Below are positions 30,037 through 41,808 of a DNA stretch of 64,000 bases, piece after piece. Below the pieces are notes generated by a model that worked only from the letters and a program-made list of their open reading frames with translations, did no database searches and was not told the DNA's origin. The position numbers and the translations under genes are program-made. Position 1 is the stretch's first letter; every line of letters starts with the position of its first letter. Where the stretch lies: contig NZ_CP050855.1 of assembly GCF_000821185.2 (NCBI RefSeq), positions 1,612,001 through 1,676,000 on the forward strand. Direction: 5' to 3'. The DNA is from Serratia symbiotica (GTDB taxonomy: Bacteria > Pseudomonadota > Gammaproteobacteria > Enterobacterales > Enterobacteriaceae).

Positions 30037-30684
30037 TTACCTGGGCGGTGGAGCCTCACGCAGGAACGGGTTGGTTTGACGCTCATGGCCGAAGGAAGAC
30101 ATAGATCCATGGCCGGGAATAAAGCCCATGTCGTCACCCTGCGGCAACAACTTGGTGCGGATAGCGTTGATCAGCGCCTGATGGTCGCCACGCGGAAAAT
30201 CGCTGCGCCCGACGCCGCCGTTAAACAGCACGTCGCCTACCAGCGCTATGCGCGCTTGCTGGTTGATAAAGACAATATGACCCGGAGTATGACCAGGGCA
30301 ATGCAACACCTTGAGCGTCATCTCCCCCACCTTAACCTCATCGCCTTCCGCCAACCACTGAGTCGGTATCAGCGGCGCGCATTCTTCCAAACCAAACATT
30401 TGGCTTTGCGCTGGCAGGCCGCCCAACCAAAAAGCATCTTCTTTGTCCGGCCCCAAAATAGGCACCTGATAATGCTCAGCCAGCTCTGCTGCGGCACCGA
30501 CATGATCAAGGTGGCCGTGCGTCAGCAGGATCTGAGAGAGAGTCACCCCCCGCCGAGCCACTTCGGCTTTGATTTTTTCCGCATCACCGCCGGGATCGAC
30601 CAGCGCTGCCTGCTGGGTATGTTCACACCAAATCAGGCTACAGTTCTGACTGAAAGCAGTAACGGGAATAATATGATATTTCAT
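30037..30684 (-). CDS. gloC: Hydroxyacylglutathione hydrolase GloC (type II glyoxalase)
   Basis: 215 residues, a compact metallo-beta-lactamase fold enzyme (YcbL). The metal motif THGHLDH is at residues 55-61, with the further histidine in CPGHTPGH and the aspartate in ALVGDVLF. It hydrolyses S-lactoylglutathione in methylglyoxal detoxification and lacks the C-terminal domain of GloB. It is followed on the same strand by nothing close; ycbK lies 67 bp upstream. Confidence 0.94.
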   Translation of the reverse strand: MKYHIIPVTAFSQNCSLIWCEHTQQAALVDPGGDAEKIKAEVARRGVTLSQILLTHGHLDHVGAAAELAEHYQVPILGPDKEDAFWLGGLPAQSQMFGLEECAPLIPTQWLAEGDEVKVGEMTLKVLHCPGHTPGHIVFINQQARIALVGDVLFNGGVGRSDFPRGDHQALINAIRTKLLPQGDDMGFIPGHGSMSSFGHERQTNPFLREAPPPR

Positions 30685-30751
30685 AAGGCTCCAATAATAA
30701 CACCAACGCCATACTCAGCGGGCTGGCGCTATTCACCTATGGGCAGCACGA

Positions 30752-31300
30752 TTACCAACTCCTTGCCGGGCCAGTATCGATGTGTACAAAGTTGCTTCGT
30801 GGGTAATATCCTACACCACCAGCGTGCATTTTTAACGCCGCTTTACGGATATTGCTCAGTTGGATGCCTTCAATATGGAAATCCATCGCCTGCCCTTTGG
30901 TGTGGTAACTGTGCCTAGCCACGCCACGGCTGTGCGCACGCAATTCGTTATTGGTATCCAGAGAACGATATCCTGAAATCAACTGTACCGGCTTGCTAGT
31001 ACCCAGCAGCCCTTGCAGGCGATAAAGATGATCAAACAGACAGGGATCGATCGATTTAATCTTATGGGAACGATAATCACGGAACAGATAATTAAGCCGC
31101 ACCAGTTCTTCTTTATTGTAACCTTTGCCGTCGAAAAATTCGGCTTTTATGGATTCACCGGTATTCAGGTTATTTACCACTAAAATACGCGGACGAGCGG
31201 TGGAGAAGCTGGCAAAGGCAGACCTTGGGAGCAGCGCTATGCCCATAGCGGCACCTCCTAGCGCCAGCCATTTACGGCGATGATAATCAATTTTTTCCAT
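30752..31300 (-). CDS. ycbK: YcbK (MepK), murein DD/LD-endopeptidase-type, M15 family
   Basis: 182 residues from the ATG at 31300, matching the E. coli length; an in-frame start at 31324 would add eight. The N-terminus RRKWLALGGAAMG is a twin-arginine-like signal and is followed by a hydrophobic stretch. The C-terminal peptidase M15 domain has SYHTKGQAMDFHIEG and NFVHIDTGP, which supply the zinc histidines and aspartate. MepK cleaves mDap-mDap (3-3) crosslinks, the products of L,D-transpeptidases such as LdtD encoded just upstream, so the pair may act on the same bonds. Confidence 0.92.
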   Translation of the reverse strand: MEKIDYHRRKWLALGGAAMGIALLPRSAFASFSTARPRILVVNNLNTGESIKAEFFDGKGYNKEELVRLNYLFRDYRSHKIKSIDPCLFDHLYRLQGLLGTSKPVQLISGYRSLDTNNELRAHSRGVARHSYHTKGQAMDFHIEGIQLSNIRKAALKMHAGGVGYYPRSNFVHIDTGPARSW

Positions 31301-31464
31301 AATTCTATTAAACCCAGCAAGCAAAGGATGTCAAATATGCATAGCGCCCTGTCCACACCATAACCGCCTACTTACGCCGAGTCAATCCGCATGACGCCTG
31401 GGTTTACAGCCTCTCATTGATAATTACCTAGGATATAGTCAATCATTCTGACGGCTATTTATCT

Positions 31465-31587
31465 ACCCGTCATACTTCACGTTACCTGTGCGCTAACTTT
31501 CCTCTCTCACCCCAGTCACTTACTGATGTAAGTGACTGGGGTGCTGCTGCACTGCCACCTTCCTACAACTCGAATTATTTTAGGTAT
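31465..31587 (-). repeat. Palindromic intergenic repeat, copy B
   Basis: 123 bp with an inner perfect palindrome ccccagtcacttac/gtaagtgactgggg and ends cccgtcat...attattttagg. It is opposite in orientation to copy A at 27738-27939. It fills most of the 300 bp between ycbK and ldtD and can fold into a strong stem in the transcript. Confidence 0.8.
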
Positions 31588-31601
31588 AATGACAGCATTT
31601 A

Positions 31602-33452
31602 TTACATTAATTTTTCTGCTTGAGCCAAGATTTGTACGCCTGACCTCACTGCATGATCATAATTATAAATATCTGTGCGGAATTGCATTTGACCATCATC
31701 GGAAACCCACGCCGTCAGATAATACAGTTTTACCGGGATCCGCTGGCGAATATTCACGTAAGTGGTATTGCCCTCTTGCAGCGTGGAAGCAACACGATCG
31801 TTGCTCCAACCAGCGTCATGTAGCAGCATATTTGCTAAATCATCTGCTTTGTTCACCCGCACGCAGCCGGAGCTGAGTGCACGCATATCCTTTTGGAACA
31901 GATTGTGGTTCGGCGTATCATGCAGATAGATGGCGTCTGAACTCGGCATGTTGAATTTGAAACGCCCCAGCGAATTGCTGGCACCCGGTGCCTGACGCAC
32001 GCGATACGGGAAGTTACGTGCGGACACGCTGTTCCAGTCAATCATCGCCGGGTCGATCACCTTAGCATCCTTGCTCCAATCAGAAAGCAAAGTATAGCCA
32101 TGTTGCTGGAAGTAGCTGCCATCACGCATCGCTTTCGGCACGATATCTGCACGCACCAGGGATGTCGGCACGTTCCACGGCGGGTTGAGCACTACGTTGC
32201 TCAACACGCTGTTCATCAACGGCGTTTTGCGGCTTGGCCGTCCGACAATGACATGTGACGAAAGCACCTCACGGCCGTTCTGGTAGTAGGTCAGCGAGTA
32301 GTTTGGGATATTCACCATAATGCCGGAGCTGATGTAGCCCGGTAGAATACGCAAACGTTGAATATTCAATGCCAGCAGCGCAACGCGGGTCTGCGGCGAG
32401 ACATTCAGCCATTCACGCGTGCGTGCACCAATCACGCCATCAGTATTCAATCCCTGCCATTTCTGGAAGCGTTTAACCCCGGCGACCAGATCTGGGCTGT
32501 AAACAGTCTCGCCCACCGTCACGCTGGCGGCCGATTGAGTGATTACCGTAGAGCCTGCTGCGAGCGTGATATCCCGCGCCGATGTCGCTACCAGACTTTC
32601 CCGATTGTTCTCTTCGCCAACTGAGAGACCGCTGTCGTCGGGTTCATTACGTGCCAACCTCCCCCGCGCCTGCGCTACTGGTGCTGAGTGAGTCAACATA
32701 TCGGTACGCATCAAGATTTCGCGCAATGCCGGAATATCATTACTCAATTGACCAGGGTACAAATTCGGCCCATTGCTCACTTGCGGCCAGGGCCGATTAT
32801 TGACCAACATGTCACGCAATGCTTGATACATCTTGGTATATTGGGGGTGCTGCGGCACTAGTGAATTGACATAGCTCTGTAGCCTGTCCTGACGCACTGC
32901 CAACTGCCACTGGTTAATCACCGCGTTCGGCGGCAAACCTAGCTTGTAAGGTATGTTGCTGTACAGCCAACTGTTACCGTGGGTTCCTATAGCAGAAACA
33001 AATTGCAGATAGCCCAGCATGGCATCGGACAACACAATGTCACGCCCCACGTCATTAACTGCCGGATCGGTCAAACTTGTCACCCACTGGCTAAACTGTG
33101 GCTGTACGCCAGACATCGCCAACCCAGCCAACTGTTGTTGAAACTGCTGTATTGCCGCGCGATCACGCCACATCGGCTGCATATGATTCGCCGCATACAG
33201 AGGAGCCAGCGTTGAAAGATAATACACAGCCGTGCCTCGTGGTAATGCGGCAAGCAGCTCTGAACGGCTTTGCTCAATCGACATACTGGATAACGCCGCC
33301 GAAAACGCTGGCACGGTTGCCCATGCGGATAACGACAACGCAGCACTACAGGCGATTACGCCACTGAACGCCAAACGCCGTATTGAGTTTCCATTTTTAA
33401 GCACCTTGCCCCCTGTATGCTCACAAAAAATGCTTATGCTTTCAGTATACAA
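31602..33452 (-). CDS. ldtD: L,D-transpeptidase LdtD
   Basis: 616 residues (615 in E. coli YcbB). An N-terminal membrane or signal segment (about 24-45) is followed by a helical domain, a peptidoglycan-binding domain (VAGVKRFQKWQGLNTDGVIG) and the YkuD catalytic domain with the nucleophile cysteine at 530 in SSGCVRV and the histidine in IYLHDTPNH. It forms 3-3 crosslinks in the periplasm. The exact start is uncertain within the first 16 codons. It lies 146 bp downstream of mukB on the same strand, after a terminator. Confidence 0.94.
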   Translation of the reverse strand: MYTESISIFCEHTGGKVLKNGNSIRRLAFSGVIACSAALSLSAWATVPAFSAALSSMSIEQSRSELLAALPRGTAVYYLSTLAPLYAANHMQPMWRDRAAIQQFQQQLAGLAMSGVQPQFSQWVTSLTDPAVNDVGRDIVLSDAMLGYLQFVSAIGTHGNSWLYSNIPYKLGLPPNAVINQWQLAVRQDRLQSYVNSLVPQHPQYTKMYQALRDMLVNNRPWPQVSNGPNLYPGQLSNDIPALREILMRTDMLTHSAPVAQARGRLARNEPDDSGLSVGEENNRESLVATSARDITLAAGSTVITQSAASVTVGETVYSPDLVAGVKRFQKWQGLNTDGVIGARTREWLNVSPQTRVALLALNIQRLRILPGYISSGIMVNIPNYSLTYYQNGREVLSSHVIVGRPSRKTPLMNSVLSNVVLNPPWNVPTSLVRADIVPKAMRDGSYFQQHGYTLLSDWSKDAKVIDPAMIDWNSVSARNFPYRVRQAPGASNSLGRFKFNMPSSDAIYLHDTPNHNLFQKDMRALSSGCVRVNKADDLANMLLHDAGWSNDRVASTLQEGNTTYVNIRQRIPVKLYYLTAWVSDDGQMQFRTDIYNYDHAVRSGVQILAQAEKLM

Positions 33453-33539
33453 ATAGAAAGGTTATTTTGTCCCGCGAGCGTTGAATAACCGTTGATTCCC
33501 GTTCTCATCAAAAAAACCGGTCTATTTACTGCTATGCGC

Positions 33540-33578
33540 ACAAAAAAATAGCCTCCCAAGCTAGGGTGGCTATTTTCA
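33540..33578 (-). terminator. mukB terminator
   Basis: Read on the minus strand, the stem is aaaatagccacc...ggaggctatttttttg with an uninterrupted U7, starting about 20 nt after the mukB stop. It ends the cmoM-mukFEB operon. Confidence 0.8.
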
Positions 33579-33598
33579 GAGTTTAGCGCGTTTTTACT

Positions 33599-36500
33599 CT
33601 ATGACGTTTCTACCGCTGCGCTGCCTGACACTGGCGGCTCGCTGGCAAAACCACGCAACCCCACCACATGCACATGCTCATGGTTTTGGAACACTTTGCG
33701 CACCAGCTTATAGGTGGTGCCTTTCTCCGGGCTGATATTCTCCGGCGCAGCGATGATCAACTGCATTTCTAGACGGTCACACAGCTCGAACAGCGTGGCG
33801 ATGGACTTGGCGTCCAGACGCGCTGCCTCATCAAGGAACAATAGACGGCACGGCGAGATGTCTTTGCCGCGCAGACGGCGCGACTCTTCTTCCCAGCTCT
33901 GCACTACCATCACCAGAATCGACATCCCGGTACCGATCGCTTCCCCCGTGGATAAAGCACCGCTCTCTGCGCGCAGCCAGCCATCAGAACCACGGAATAC
34001 CTCCACCTCCAGTTCAAGGTAGTTGCGGTAATCCAGCAGTGCTTCGCCGATGGTTTGCGGCGTACGCTGCCCCATATCGATCTGCGGGTTCAAGCGCTGA
34101 TACAGTTTAGCCAGCGCCTCCGAAAAGGTTAGACGGTTACTGCTAAACAAATCCTGATGCTGTTCTTGCTGCTCGGAGAGCACGTCCAGCAAGGTGGCGT
34201 GTGCTTCACGCACATTGACGTTCAACCGCACACTTTTCACCTGACCAAAAGAGACCGCCTGTAAACCCTGGTTGAGCATGCGAATGCGGTTCTGCTCACG
34301 CTGGATGGTCTTGCGGATGATATTGGCCACGCTCTTGGCACTGATCGCCAGCTTTTGCTCACGGGCGGTCAGTTCCTCAGTCAGACGGCCCAGCTCGATT
34401 TCCATCTGTTCGATGGCTTCGACCGGATCGTCGGTGCGAATAATATCCTGACGAATACGTTCACGCAGATGCTGGTAAACAGCTATGTAGAACTGGATTT
34501 TGCGTTCCGGGTGCTTCGGATCTTCCGATAGACGCAGCACATCGCGCAGATGTTCGTTATCCGCCACCGCCAGACGCAGTGCACCGAGCGCCTTATCCGA
34601 CATCGAACGCAAAGCGTCACCATCCATATAAGCCAGTTCGCGGCGGTGCAGACGGCGCTCCACACCATTGTCTTTCACCATGCGCATTACCGCACACCAG
34701 CCCGCCTTGGCGGTCACTACCTGCTCACGTAACTGATAGTAATCGCGCTCCAACTTGCGCAGTTTCTTCTGCAAGCTGTCCATTTCTGTTTCACAGAAGG
34801 TCAGTTGTTTCTCCAGTTGATTGCAGCGCGTGCGGTTGTTGCTCAGCGCCGCATGCAGTTCATCGCGGCGTTGGCGCGCACGTGCTTCAGCATTGGCGTC
34901 AGCCTGCACGCCGATATCCACCAGTTCCTGGCTCAACTCTTTCAGCATGTCGTGTTTGGCATCATAGGCACTTTTCAGTGAAGCCAGCACCTGGCTGAAC
35001 TGAGTAAACTGAGTTTGGTATTGACGCAGTTGTTCACGGGTGCGGGTACGTTCCGCCTCCGCGTGTTCCAAACGCTGGCGCAACTTGTCGTTAAGATCAT
35101 TGTCGGCGTTCAGCATGCCCGCCGAGTCGGTATAACTAAAGTGCGCACGGCGCTGCACCACTTCGGTCAGCGCAAACGCTTGCTGTTTGAGCTGGCACTG
35201 CACGTTCTGTGCCTGCGCATAGTCCTGCTGTAATTGTTGATGCTGCTGCGGATCGCTCTGCAACACCGGCAGCAACGGTTCCAGTTTGGTCAGGGATACG
35301 CCGTGCTGCTGAATATGACGCGCAGCATCCTGCGCCTGTTCCAGCTCTTCATGGATCTCCTCCACCCGATCCTGCAAAGTATCGTCATTGAGTAACGATA
35401 CCCGTGGCATTAAGCGGTTCAGCGCGGAAATGCCCTCTTTCGCCTGCTCATACTGCTGGCGTTGCTGCTGGTTCTGTGCCTCATGAGTGTTTAGCGCACG
35501 TTCAATTTCACCGCGCCGAGCGTTCAGGCTACGGATTTCGGCTTCTGGATCGGCGTTAAATGCTACCGCCAGATGGCTACCGATAAAGCGGCTGAACGCC
35601 TGATGTGCACGCTGTGTTTTCTGGACGTCGAACGATAGCGTCGCGTAACGTTCCGCCAGCGTTTCGCGCTCGGCGTGCAGCACCTCCAAACGGTTTTCGC
35701 GCGCAGCGCGGCCAAACAACGGCACCTGTGGATAGCGCGAATAACGCCACTGACGGTCAGCGGTTTTTACCAAGACCGCCCGTTGCTGTTCTTCGACGGT
35801 GAACACGCTGTCATCGAACGACTGCGGATCCCCCTCGATCAGATAGAGATCTTCCGGGCAGTCTTCCAGACCTTCTAGCATCTCGCGTACCCGCGACAGA
35901 TCCGGCACTACGATGGCATGGCGCGAAGGGCCGTACAGCGCCGAGAAATAAGGGGCGTCGTCAAGAGTGACATCGTCGTAGATTTCAGACAGCAGCACAC
36001 CGCCAAAGCGTTCAGCCAGGGTAACCAGACGTGGGTCTTCGGCACCGTCTGGCTGACTGAGACGCTCGATCTGGGCTTCTACATCGCTTTTGCGCGCCGC
36101 CACCTCGTCGCGCTCAACGGTGGTTTCACGTTCGCGCTCCAGCAGTTGTTGCATGTACTCGGTCACCTGCTGGCTGCTTTCCAGTGGCTCACCGCTCTGC
36201 TCACAAAGCTGGCGCAAAGAATCTTGCGCCGCCAGCCACACCGGCGCACACGCCGTCAATTCACGAATACGCTGCTGAAGCTGTTCCAGTTCCTGACGCA
36301 TGCCCATCCGCTGTTCGCCAGCCTCGCTAACGCTCTGCGACAGCGAGTCCAGGCGTTCCTCCAACTCTTGCAACAGCGCATCAAGATCGTCCGGCTGATA
36401 GTCTTGGCCGTGGCGTTTGCAGAACTCCTGCAACAACCGTTCGGCATCGTGCTGTAAACGCAAACGCTGTTCCAGTTCGCTCAGACGCAGGCGCAGCGGC

Positions 36501-38047
36501 TGCACGCGTTCGGCAAGATGTTGCTGCGCAGGCCAGTCACGCAGCAATTCACGTGCACACTGCCAAGCTTCACTGCGACTGACTTGCCCGGCAATTTTAC
36601 CCACTAGTTGGTAAGCCTGTTCGAATTGGCCATGCGCGGCGTCGGCCACACTCAGTTTCTGCTCCAACATCAGCAAGGCTTCCGTCGCTTGCTGCTCGTG
36701 CGCTTGGAAAGTTTCCAGCCACTGTTCAGCATTATCGGCAGTCAGTTCCTGTAGCTGGCATAGGCTGCGGGCGCGCTCCAGCGCCTGCAACGCCTGCTGG
36801 TATTGAATGGCGCGGGTCTGCTGCACATCAAGCGCCTGTTGATAGTCGGCAAGTTGACTTTTCAGTTCATCCACTTCCAACTCAGCCGCCTCAGTGCGCG
36901 CTTCGTTTTCGGCTTGTTGCTCGCTGGCTTCGGCCACCACCTCACTCTGTTCTTCCAGACGGTAGGCCAGTTCTTCCAGATCGCTTTCATAACGCGAGAT
37001 CTTTTCCTGTTGGCGCAGCGCCGTTTGCACCAGATTCAGGTGATCGCTGGCAGCTTGGTAATCGGTTTCCAGATCGGATTCCGCGCTGCTTTGCTCTACC
37101 AGTTCTCGCGCCATTTCCACATGGCGATACTGCTCGGCGGCCAGTTGTTGGCGGCTGCCCAGCAGATCGCTGCGCAATGTCAGCGCACCATCCAGATGAA
37201 TACGGCGTTCGTTGGCATGACGCATGTAGTCCGCCGCCACATAGGAAGTAGCCTCAGAGATCAAATGTTTAAACAGGTCACGATCAGACTGGGTGACGCG
37301 GATTGCCTCCAGCGTCATACGGTTTTCACGCAGCGCGGCTTCCATATCCTGGAACGCCTTGCGCACGCCGCTGTTTTCCGGCAGCAAATAGTCACGCAGC
37401 GAGCGGGTGATGGCGCTGGAAATACCGCCGTACAATGAGGCTTCGATCAGGCGGTAGAATTTACTGCGATCGGCGGATGATCGCAGGCGTTTCGGGATCA
37501 CTCCCAGATCGAACATTAGCGAGTGGTAATCGGTGATGGAGTTGAACTGCTTGAACTGTACCCCTTCCATCTCTTCCACGCGTTCTTTCAGCTCATGCAA
37601 CGGCAGTACGCGTGCTTGGCGCTCGCCCACTGTCTGGGTCAAAAGCTCCGTTGGCTGTACCGCAATCGGCAGCCCCTGAATGGTGAAGGGTTTGATATCG
37701 ACCTTGCGATCACGCCCCGCCACCTGCTGCAAACGCACACCAACCACCACACGCTGGTGGCGCGAGTTGACCACGTCAAGCGTGGAATAACAAACACCGG
37801 CACGCAGTTTGCCGTGCAAACCTTTGTCGCGCGATCCGTTGGTCGCACCGGCCTCGGTGGTGTTGCGAAAATGCAGCAGCGTCAGATCGGGGATCAATGC
37901 GGTGACGAAAGCCGCCATAGTGGTGGATTTCCCTGCGCCATTGCCGCCGGACAGCGTGGTCACCAACGCGTCCAAATCAAAGGTGCGGGCGAAAAAGCCG
38001 TTCCAGTTAACCAGCGTCAACGAGCGAAATTTACCGCGTTCAATCAT
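33599..38047 (-). CDS. mukB: Chromosome condensin subunit MukB
   Basis: 1,482 residues (1,486 in E. coli). It is an SMC-like ATPase with the Walker [10 protein letters not shown] at 34-42, two very long coiled-coil arms rich in Q/E/L heptads, a hinge at about 650-780, and a C-terminal head with [14 protein letters not shown] signature and [11 protein letters not shown]alker B. It forms MukBEF with the kleisin MukF and MukE and interacts with topoisomerase IV to organise the chromosome. The ATG overlaps the mukE stop by 4 nt (ATGA). Confidence 0.97.
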   Translation of the reverse strand: MIERGKFRSLTLVNWNGFFARTFDLDALVTTLSGGNGAGKSTTMAAFVTALIPDLTLLHFRNTTEAGATNGSRDKGLHGKLRAGVCYSTLDVVNSRHQRVVVGVRLQQVAGRDRKVDIKPFTIQGLPIAVQPTELLTQTVGERQARVLPLHELKERVEEMEGVQFKQFNSITDYHSLMFDLGVIPKRLRSSADRSKFYRLIEASLYGGISSAITRSLRDYLLPENSGVRKAFQDMEAALRENRMTLEAIRVTQSDRDLFKHLISEATSYVAADYMRHANERRIHLDGALTLRSDLLGSRQQLAAEQYRHVEMARELVEQSSAESDLETDYQAASDHLNLVQTALRQQEKISRYESDLEELAYRLEEQSEVVAEASEQQAENEARTEAAELEVDELKSQLADYQQALDVQQTRAIQYQQALQALERARSLCQLQELTADNAEQWLETFQAHEQQATEALLMLEQKLSVADAAHGQFEQAYQLVGKIAGQVSRSEAWQCARELLRDWPAQQHLAERVQPLRLRLSELEQRLRLQHDAERLLQEFCKRHGQDYQPDDLDALLQELEERLDSLSQSVSEAGEQRMGMRQELEQLQQRIRELTACAPVWLAAQDSLRQLCEQSGEPLESSQQVTEYMQQLLERERETTVERDEVAARKSDVEAQIERLSQPDGAEDPRLVTLAERFGGVLLSEIYDDVTLDDAPYFSALYGPSRHAIVVPDLSRVREMLEGLEDCPEDLYLIEGDPQSFDDSVFTVEEQQRAVLVKTADRQWRYSRYPQVPLFGRAARENRLEVLHAERETLAERYATLSFDVQKTQRAHQAFSRFIGSHLAVAFNADPEAEIRSLNARRGEIERALNTHEAQNQQQRQQYEQAKEGISALNRLMPRVSLLNDDTLQDRVEEIHEELEQAQDAARHIQQHGVSLTKLEPLLPVLQSDPQQHQQLQQDYAQAQNVQCQLKQQAFALTEVVQRRAHFSYTDSAGMLNADNDLNDKLRQRLEHAEAERTRTREQLRQYQTQFTQFSQVLASLKSAYDAKHDMLKELSQELVDIGVQADANAEARARQRRDELHAALSNNRTRCNQLEKQLTFCETEMDSLQKKLRKLERDYYQLREQVVTAKAGWCAVMRMVKDNGVERRLHRRELAYMDGDALRSMSDKALGALRLAVADNEHLRDVLRLSEDPKHPERKIQFYIAVYQHLRERIRQDIIRTDDPVEAIEQMEIELGRLTEELTAREQKLAISAKSVANIIRKTIQREQNRIRMLNQGLQAVSFGQVKSVRLNVNVREAHATLLDVLSEQQEQHQDLFSSNRLTFSEALAKLYQRLNPQIDMGQRTPQTIGEALLDYRNYLELEVEVFRGSDGWLRAESGALSTGEAIGTGMSILVMVVQSWEEESRRLRGKDISPCRLLFLDEAARLDAKSIATLFELCDRLEMQLIIAAPENISPEKGTTYKLVRKVFQNHEHVHVVGLRGFASEPPVSGSAAVETS

Positions 38048-38772
38048 TGCTGTTCATCCTCTGCACCGTCTGGAACATTATCAACCTGGTGATCTTCAGC
38101 ATCATGGTCATCATTCAGCAACAGGCTGTGCTCAACCGGCAGCGCCTCACCATCGCGGATCATGCGCAACTGCGCTTCACGCGGATCATCACCGCTGCGC
38201 ACATCGGCACCAAAGCGGAATACCGCCTCAGTGATACGGAACTTGCTGCTGTCATTGCCCATGAAATAGACCATGCCCAACCGACGCAGGCGGTTCAACG
38301 AGGTGCGTACTTTTTCGTGCAGCTTCTGACGATCAAGATCCGAGCCGCTAGAGCGCTGGTTAACAAACTTCAGCAACTTGCTCTCATCCGCCAAGCTCAG
38401 CAGCTCATCGTACAGTTCTTGATGGCTGAAGATACCTTCGTGTGCCAGACGCTCAGGGCTAAGATAGAGGTAGCACAGGATCTTGCCGACCATCATGTCC
38501 AGCTCTGACAACACCGAACGCGGGATCAAGGTGGTGGAGCGTGGGCGCAAATAGAAGAACCCTTCCGGCGCCCGAATCAACTCGACGCTATAGCGGTGGT
38601 AAAATTCTTCCAGTTCATCCTGAAAATCCATCAAGAAAGCGTGGTTGTCCAACTCATCGATACCGATGTGACGACCCGCACGCAGTTGGCTGTCCAACGC
38701 CGGAAACAGCGTATTGGATAATGCCTTGGCCAGTTTGACTGGCATGAGTTGTTCAATATTTGTCGATGACAT
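38044..38772 (-). CDS. mukE: Chromosome partition protein MukE
   Basis: 242 residues from the ATG at 38772, where the conserved [15 protein letters not shown] begins; a longer frame from 38853 would add 27 residues unlike the family. It is a winged-helix KITE-type subunit that bridges MukF and MukB. The start lies inside the mukF 3' end (20 nt overlap). The C-terminal acidic tail ([12 protein letters not shown]) is lineage-specific. Confidence 0.96.
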   Translation of the reverse strand: MSSTNIEQLMPVKLAKALSNTLFPALDSQLRAGRHIGIDELDNHAFLMDFQDELEEFYHRYSVELIRAPEGFFYLRPRSTTLIPRSVLSELDMMVGKILCYLYLSPERLAHEGIFSHQELYDELLSLADESKLLKFVNQRSSGSDLDRQKLHEKVRTSLNRLRRLGMVYFMGNDSSKFRITEAVFRFGADVRSGDDPREAQLRMIRDGEALPVEHSLLLNDDHDAEDHQVDNVPDGAEDEQQ

Positions 38773-40075
38773 GGGCCTGGATCTTGGCTCCGTAATCATT
38801 GATTGCCTGCCATTGCGCTGGCAATCCTGAAAAATCTGCTTCAGCCACACCAAGGCGCAGCGCCTGGTCGACCACTAAACGCGCTACGTCAAAATGACGC
38901 GCACGCGGATATTGCGCCAGATAATCGCGCATCACCGCCCCAAGATTGAGCGGCTTTTGCTGTTCCTGATAGATCTTCAGCGCCTGTTCAATCATCGCTG
39001 CCAACTGTTCACAGATCTCGCTGAACGCTTCAAACGCCAAGTCTGGCGGTAGCTCCCCGGTCACTTCTTCACTGCGTAGCGTTAGCTCTTCGTCGCGCAT
39101 ATCTAGCAGACGGGAGGCAGCGGCATGGGTCAGTGTCCACGGATGGTCAAAATAGTTTTGCACCGATTGGCGCAGACGTTGGGCAAACACACGGTTTTTA
39201 TCCATATCGATGGCGGTTCGGATAAATTTGTGTACATGGCGGTCATAACCGATCCACAAGTCAATGGTCTGTTGGCCCCAACTGATGATGCGATCCAGCT
39301 TGCTTTGCAGATCGAACACCAGTTTATCGACGAAGCCCAGTTCCGCGCCGCCCTGGGTCGCGTCTTGGATACGCAGCAGGTGAGCCTGCAACTTATCGCC
39401 CGCCGCCTCCAGCGTATCTTGCAACTCGCGCAGGGTACCGGAGGTTTCTGACAGCAACATCTCGCAACTGGAAATTGCCGCCTGCCAATCCTGGTTCAGC
39501 AACGCCGCGATATCCGCCTTCACACTCTGCTGCTGTTCGTCCATTCCCCGTTGGGTCATATCGATACTGTCAAAGATCTCGGCCACCGAATATTTCAACG
39601 GCGCAAACACGTTGCGGTGCCAGTGGAAATCATCCCCCCCCTCTTCGGCAGCATCGGCGGCACGCTTGAGTTCCTGCGCTACAATTGACAGCTGCATCGA
39701 CAGCCGCAGTGTGGAGAACTCACGCTGGCGAATATAATAGTCGGTAATGCCGATACCCAGTGGCGTTAGGCGGTAAATGGCGTTGCCGTCCGCCAGTTCG
39801 CTGGTAAAGCGGTTCAACAGGCGCTGGCGTACCATATCGTTGATCGCATTGTTGGCACGTATGGCGACCGTTTCATGCGTCTGTTCGAAACCCTTACTGA
39901 CGTGGCGAAATGCATCAACCAGTTCACCTTCGCTGATTTCGCCGTCCAGCCGCTCGCCATTAAGGGTGGCGACAGCGAGCAGAAAGGCGAGACGCTCTGT
40001 AGGGAGCGAAATAGAGAAGTCATTTTTCCGTGCCCAGGCGACCAGTTCGGGTACGGTCTGGGAAAATTCACTCAT
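38753..40075 (-). CDS. mukF: Kleisin MukF of the MukBEF condensin
   Basis: 440 residues, exactly the E. coli length, from the ATG at 40075 with [20 protein letters not shown]. It has an N-terminal winged helix, central helical dimer and coiled-coil regions, and a C-terminal domain that binds the MukB cap (ending HVIDKY). It overlaps the cmoM stop by 4 nt (ATGA) and the mukE start by 20 nt, giving a tightly coupled operon. Confidence 0.97.
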   Translation of the reverse strand: MSEFSQTVPELVAWARKNDFSISLPTERLAFLLAVATLNGERLDGEISEGELVDAFRHVSKGFEQTHETVAIRANNAINDMVRQRLLNRFTSELADGNAIYRLTPLGIGITDYYIRQREFSTLRLSMQLSIVAQELKRAADAAEEGGDDFHWHRNVFAPLKYSVAEIFDSIDMTQRGMDEQQQSVKADIAALLNQDWQAAISSCEMLLSETSGTLRELQDTLEAAGDKLQAHLLRIQDATQGGAELGFVDKLVFDLQSKLDRIISWGQQTIDLWIGYDRHVHKFIRTAIDMDKNRVFAQRLRQSVQNYFDHPWTLTHAAASRLLDMRDEELTLRSEEVTGELPPDLAFEAFSEICEQLAAMIEQALKIYQEQQKPLNLGAVMRDYLAQYPRARHFDVARLVVDQALRLGVAEADFSGLPAQWQAINDYGAKIQAHVIDKY

Positions 40076-40857
40076 AGTTCGTCCTTCAGGTTGGGTTTGT
40101 GCGCCATGACGTGGATATAGCGTCCCAAACTCACGTAAGGCTCCTGACGACAATAGTGCTGTTCAAGCGCCAGTAACTGTTCAAATTTTTGTGTCTGTAA
40201 CTGTCTGCTTTGTAAATAATCGTGGAACACTCGCACGCCAGTTTTCCCACTGATGCGCATGCCCATCTGTTCCAGCCAGCCATATACCTGCAGCGGCTGC
40301 TGGGGATGTTGCGGCGACAGCGAGCGCTTTCTGCGTCTTCTGACCACCGGATCTACCAGTTGAAAATTACCCAATACCGCGTTGCGCATCACCAGGCCAT
40401 TAGCGTTAAAGAACATCAGCGATAACGCGCCACCCGGCAGCAGACAGCCGAATAACTGCTGCAACGCCGCTTCGGGTTCAGCGATCCATTCAAGCACGGC
40501 ATGAAACAATATCAGATCTACCGGCTGTGCTAAATGTTGAGCGATCTCCTGCGCCGAGCTTTGTATAAATTGCATGTTCTGGCTGACACCTTTCTGTTCA
40601 GCCAACTGTGCAGCACGCTGGATCATCTCACCAGAAAGGTCGCACAGCAGCACCTGATGGCCTGCCTGTGCCAACTGGCAGGCCATATGGCCTTCACCAC
40701 CACCGGCATCAAGAATGCGTAGTGACCGCTGCGGTAACTGCGCCAATAGTGTGGTCAGATCTTGCCACACCACCGCCTGGCGAATTTTCCCTTTGGTGGT
40801 ACCGTAAATATTATGCGCAAATTTTTCGGCAATATCGTCAAAATTGCGATCCTGCAT
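40072..40857 (-). CDS. cmoM: tRNA 5-carboxymethoxyuridine methyltransferase CmoM
   Basis: 261 residues from the ATG at 40857 ([19 protein letters not shown]), the E. coli length; a frame from 40899 would add 14. It is a class I SAM methyltransferase with motif [12 protein letters not shown]. It methylates cmo5U34 to mcmo5U in tRNAs for Ala, Ser, Pro and Thr. It is first in cmoM-mukF-mukE-mukB, and divergent from elyC across 138 bp. Confidence 0.95.
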   Translation of the reverse strand: MQDRNFDDIAEKFAHNIYGTTKGKIRQAVVWQDLTTLLAQLPQRSLRILDAGGGEGHMACQLAQAGHQVLLCDLSGEMIQRAAQLAEQKGVSQNMQFIQSSAQEIAQHLAQPVDLILFHAVLEWIAEPEAALQQLFGCLLPGGALSLMFFNANGLVMRNAVLGNFQLVDPVVRRRRKRSLSPQHPQQPLQVYGWLEQMGMRISGKTGVRVFHDYLQSRQLQTQKFEQLLALEQHYCRQEPYVSLGRYIHVMAHKPNLKDEL

Positions 40858-40995
40858 GGGTTGCGGCTCCACTGATTCGGGGGACAAGGCATCGCCCATT
40901 CAAACCTGCTATTTTGGCACAGACTGGCTTAGAATGTATCTTCTTGCGACCGGTTTATGCTCTGATGCCGTTTTTTCGCCCAAGAGGATCTGATT

Positions 40996-41790
40996 TTGCT
41001 GCTGTTCAACCTGAAAAAACTCATTGGCGCACTGTTGATGCCGCTGCCCACGCTGCTGTTGCTGATGGGCCTGGCGCTGCTGTTGCTGTGGTGTACTCGC
41101 TGGCAAAAAAGTGGCAAAACGATTTTGACGCTCAGTTGGCTGTTGCTGTTGCTTTTCAGCCTGCACCCCGTGGCCGATCGGCTGCTGCGGCCGATCGAAT
41201 CCGAATACCAGACCTACCGGGGCCATGATCCGGTGAACTATATCGTGGTGCTGGGGGGAAGCTATACCTTCAACCCAGACTGGGCACCGAGTTCAAACCT
41301 GATCGGTAACAGCCTGCCGCGCGTAACAGAGGGGGTAAGGTTATATCTCACCCATCCGGGTGCCAAGTTGGTGTTTACCGGCGCGCGTGGCGTAAATACA
41401 CTCAGCAACGCCGCTACCGCCGCCCGAGTCGCGGAAAGTCTGGGCGTGCCATCGCGCGATATCCTTAGGCTGGATCGCCCATTGGACACCGAGCAAGAAG
41501 CCGGACAAGTGGCGGCGCTGGTCGGCAACCAGCCGTTTATACTGGTAACGTCAGCCAGCCATATGCCGCGAGCAATGCGTTTTTTCAAAGCCAAGGGGCT
41601 GCACCCCATCCCCGCACCAGCCAACCAACTGGCGATCAGCCCACCATTGAATACTTGGCAGCGCGTTATGCCTTCCTCCATGTTCCTCAGCCACAGCGAA
41701 CACGCATGGTATGAGACTTTGGGTAGCCTGTGGCAGCGGTTAACAGGCACCGATGAGGCTGGTGGCGATGAGTCACACCCGGCGACATAA
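40996..41790 (+). CDS. elyC: Envelope biogenesis factor ElyC
   Basis: 264 residues with two N-terminal membrane helices (about 10-32 and 38-57), then a periplasmic DUF218 domain (YIVVLGGSYTFNP, TSASHMPRAMRFF). ElyC helps use of the undecaprenyl-phosphate carrier in peptidoglycan synthesis, and its loss causes lysis at low temperature. The start is a TTG at 40996 with agagga 8 nt upstream, which gives the family N-terminus; no closer ATG exists before the conserved region. It converges with kdsB, with an 18 bp gap. Confidence 0.93.
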   Translation: MLLFNLKKLIGALLMPLPTLLLLMGLALLLLWCTRWQKSGKTILTLSWLLLLLFSLHPVADRLLRPIESEYQTYRGHDPVNYIVVLGGSYTFNPDWAPSSNLIGNSLPRVTEGVRLYLTHPGAKLVFTGARGVNTLSNAATAARVAESLGVPSRDILRLDRPLDTEQEAGQVAALVGNQPFILVTSASHMPRAMRFFKAKGLHPIPAPANQLAISPPLNTWQRVMPSSMFLSHSEHAWYETLGSLWQRLTGTDEAGGDESHPAT

Positions 41791-41808
41791 ACTGTAGGCC
41801 AGCGGAAT

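Noticed and set aside
36803..37438. Long antisense frames within mukB (also 35918-36457 and 37523-38092)
   Set aside because: The GC-biased codons of mukB leave the opposite strand open. No ribosome site or conserved domain is visible and mukB is intact.
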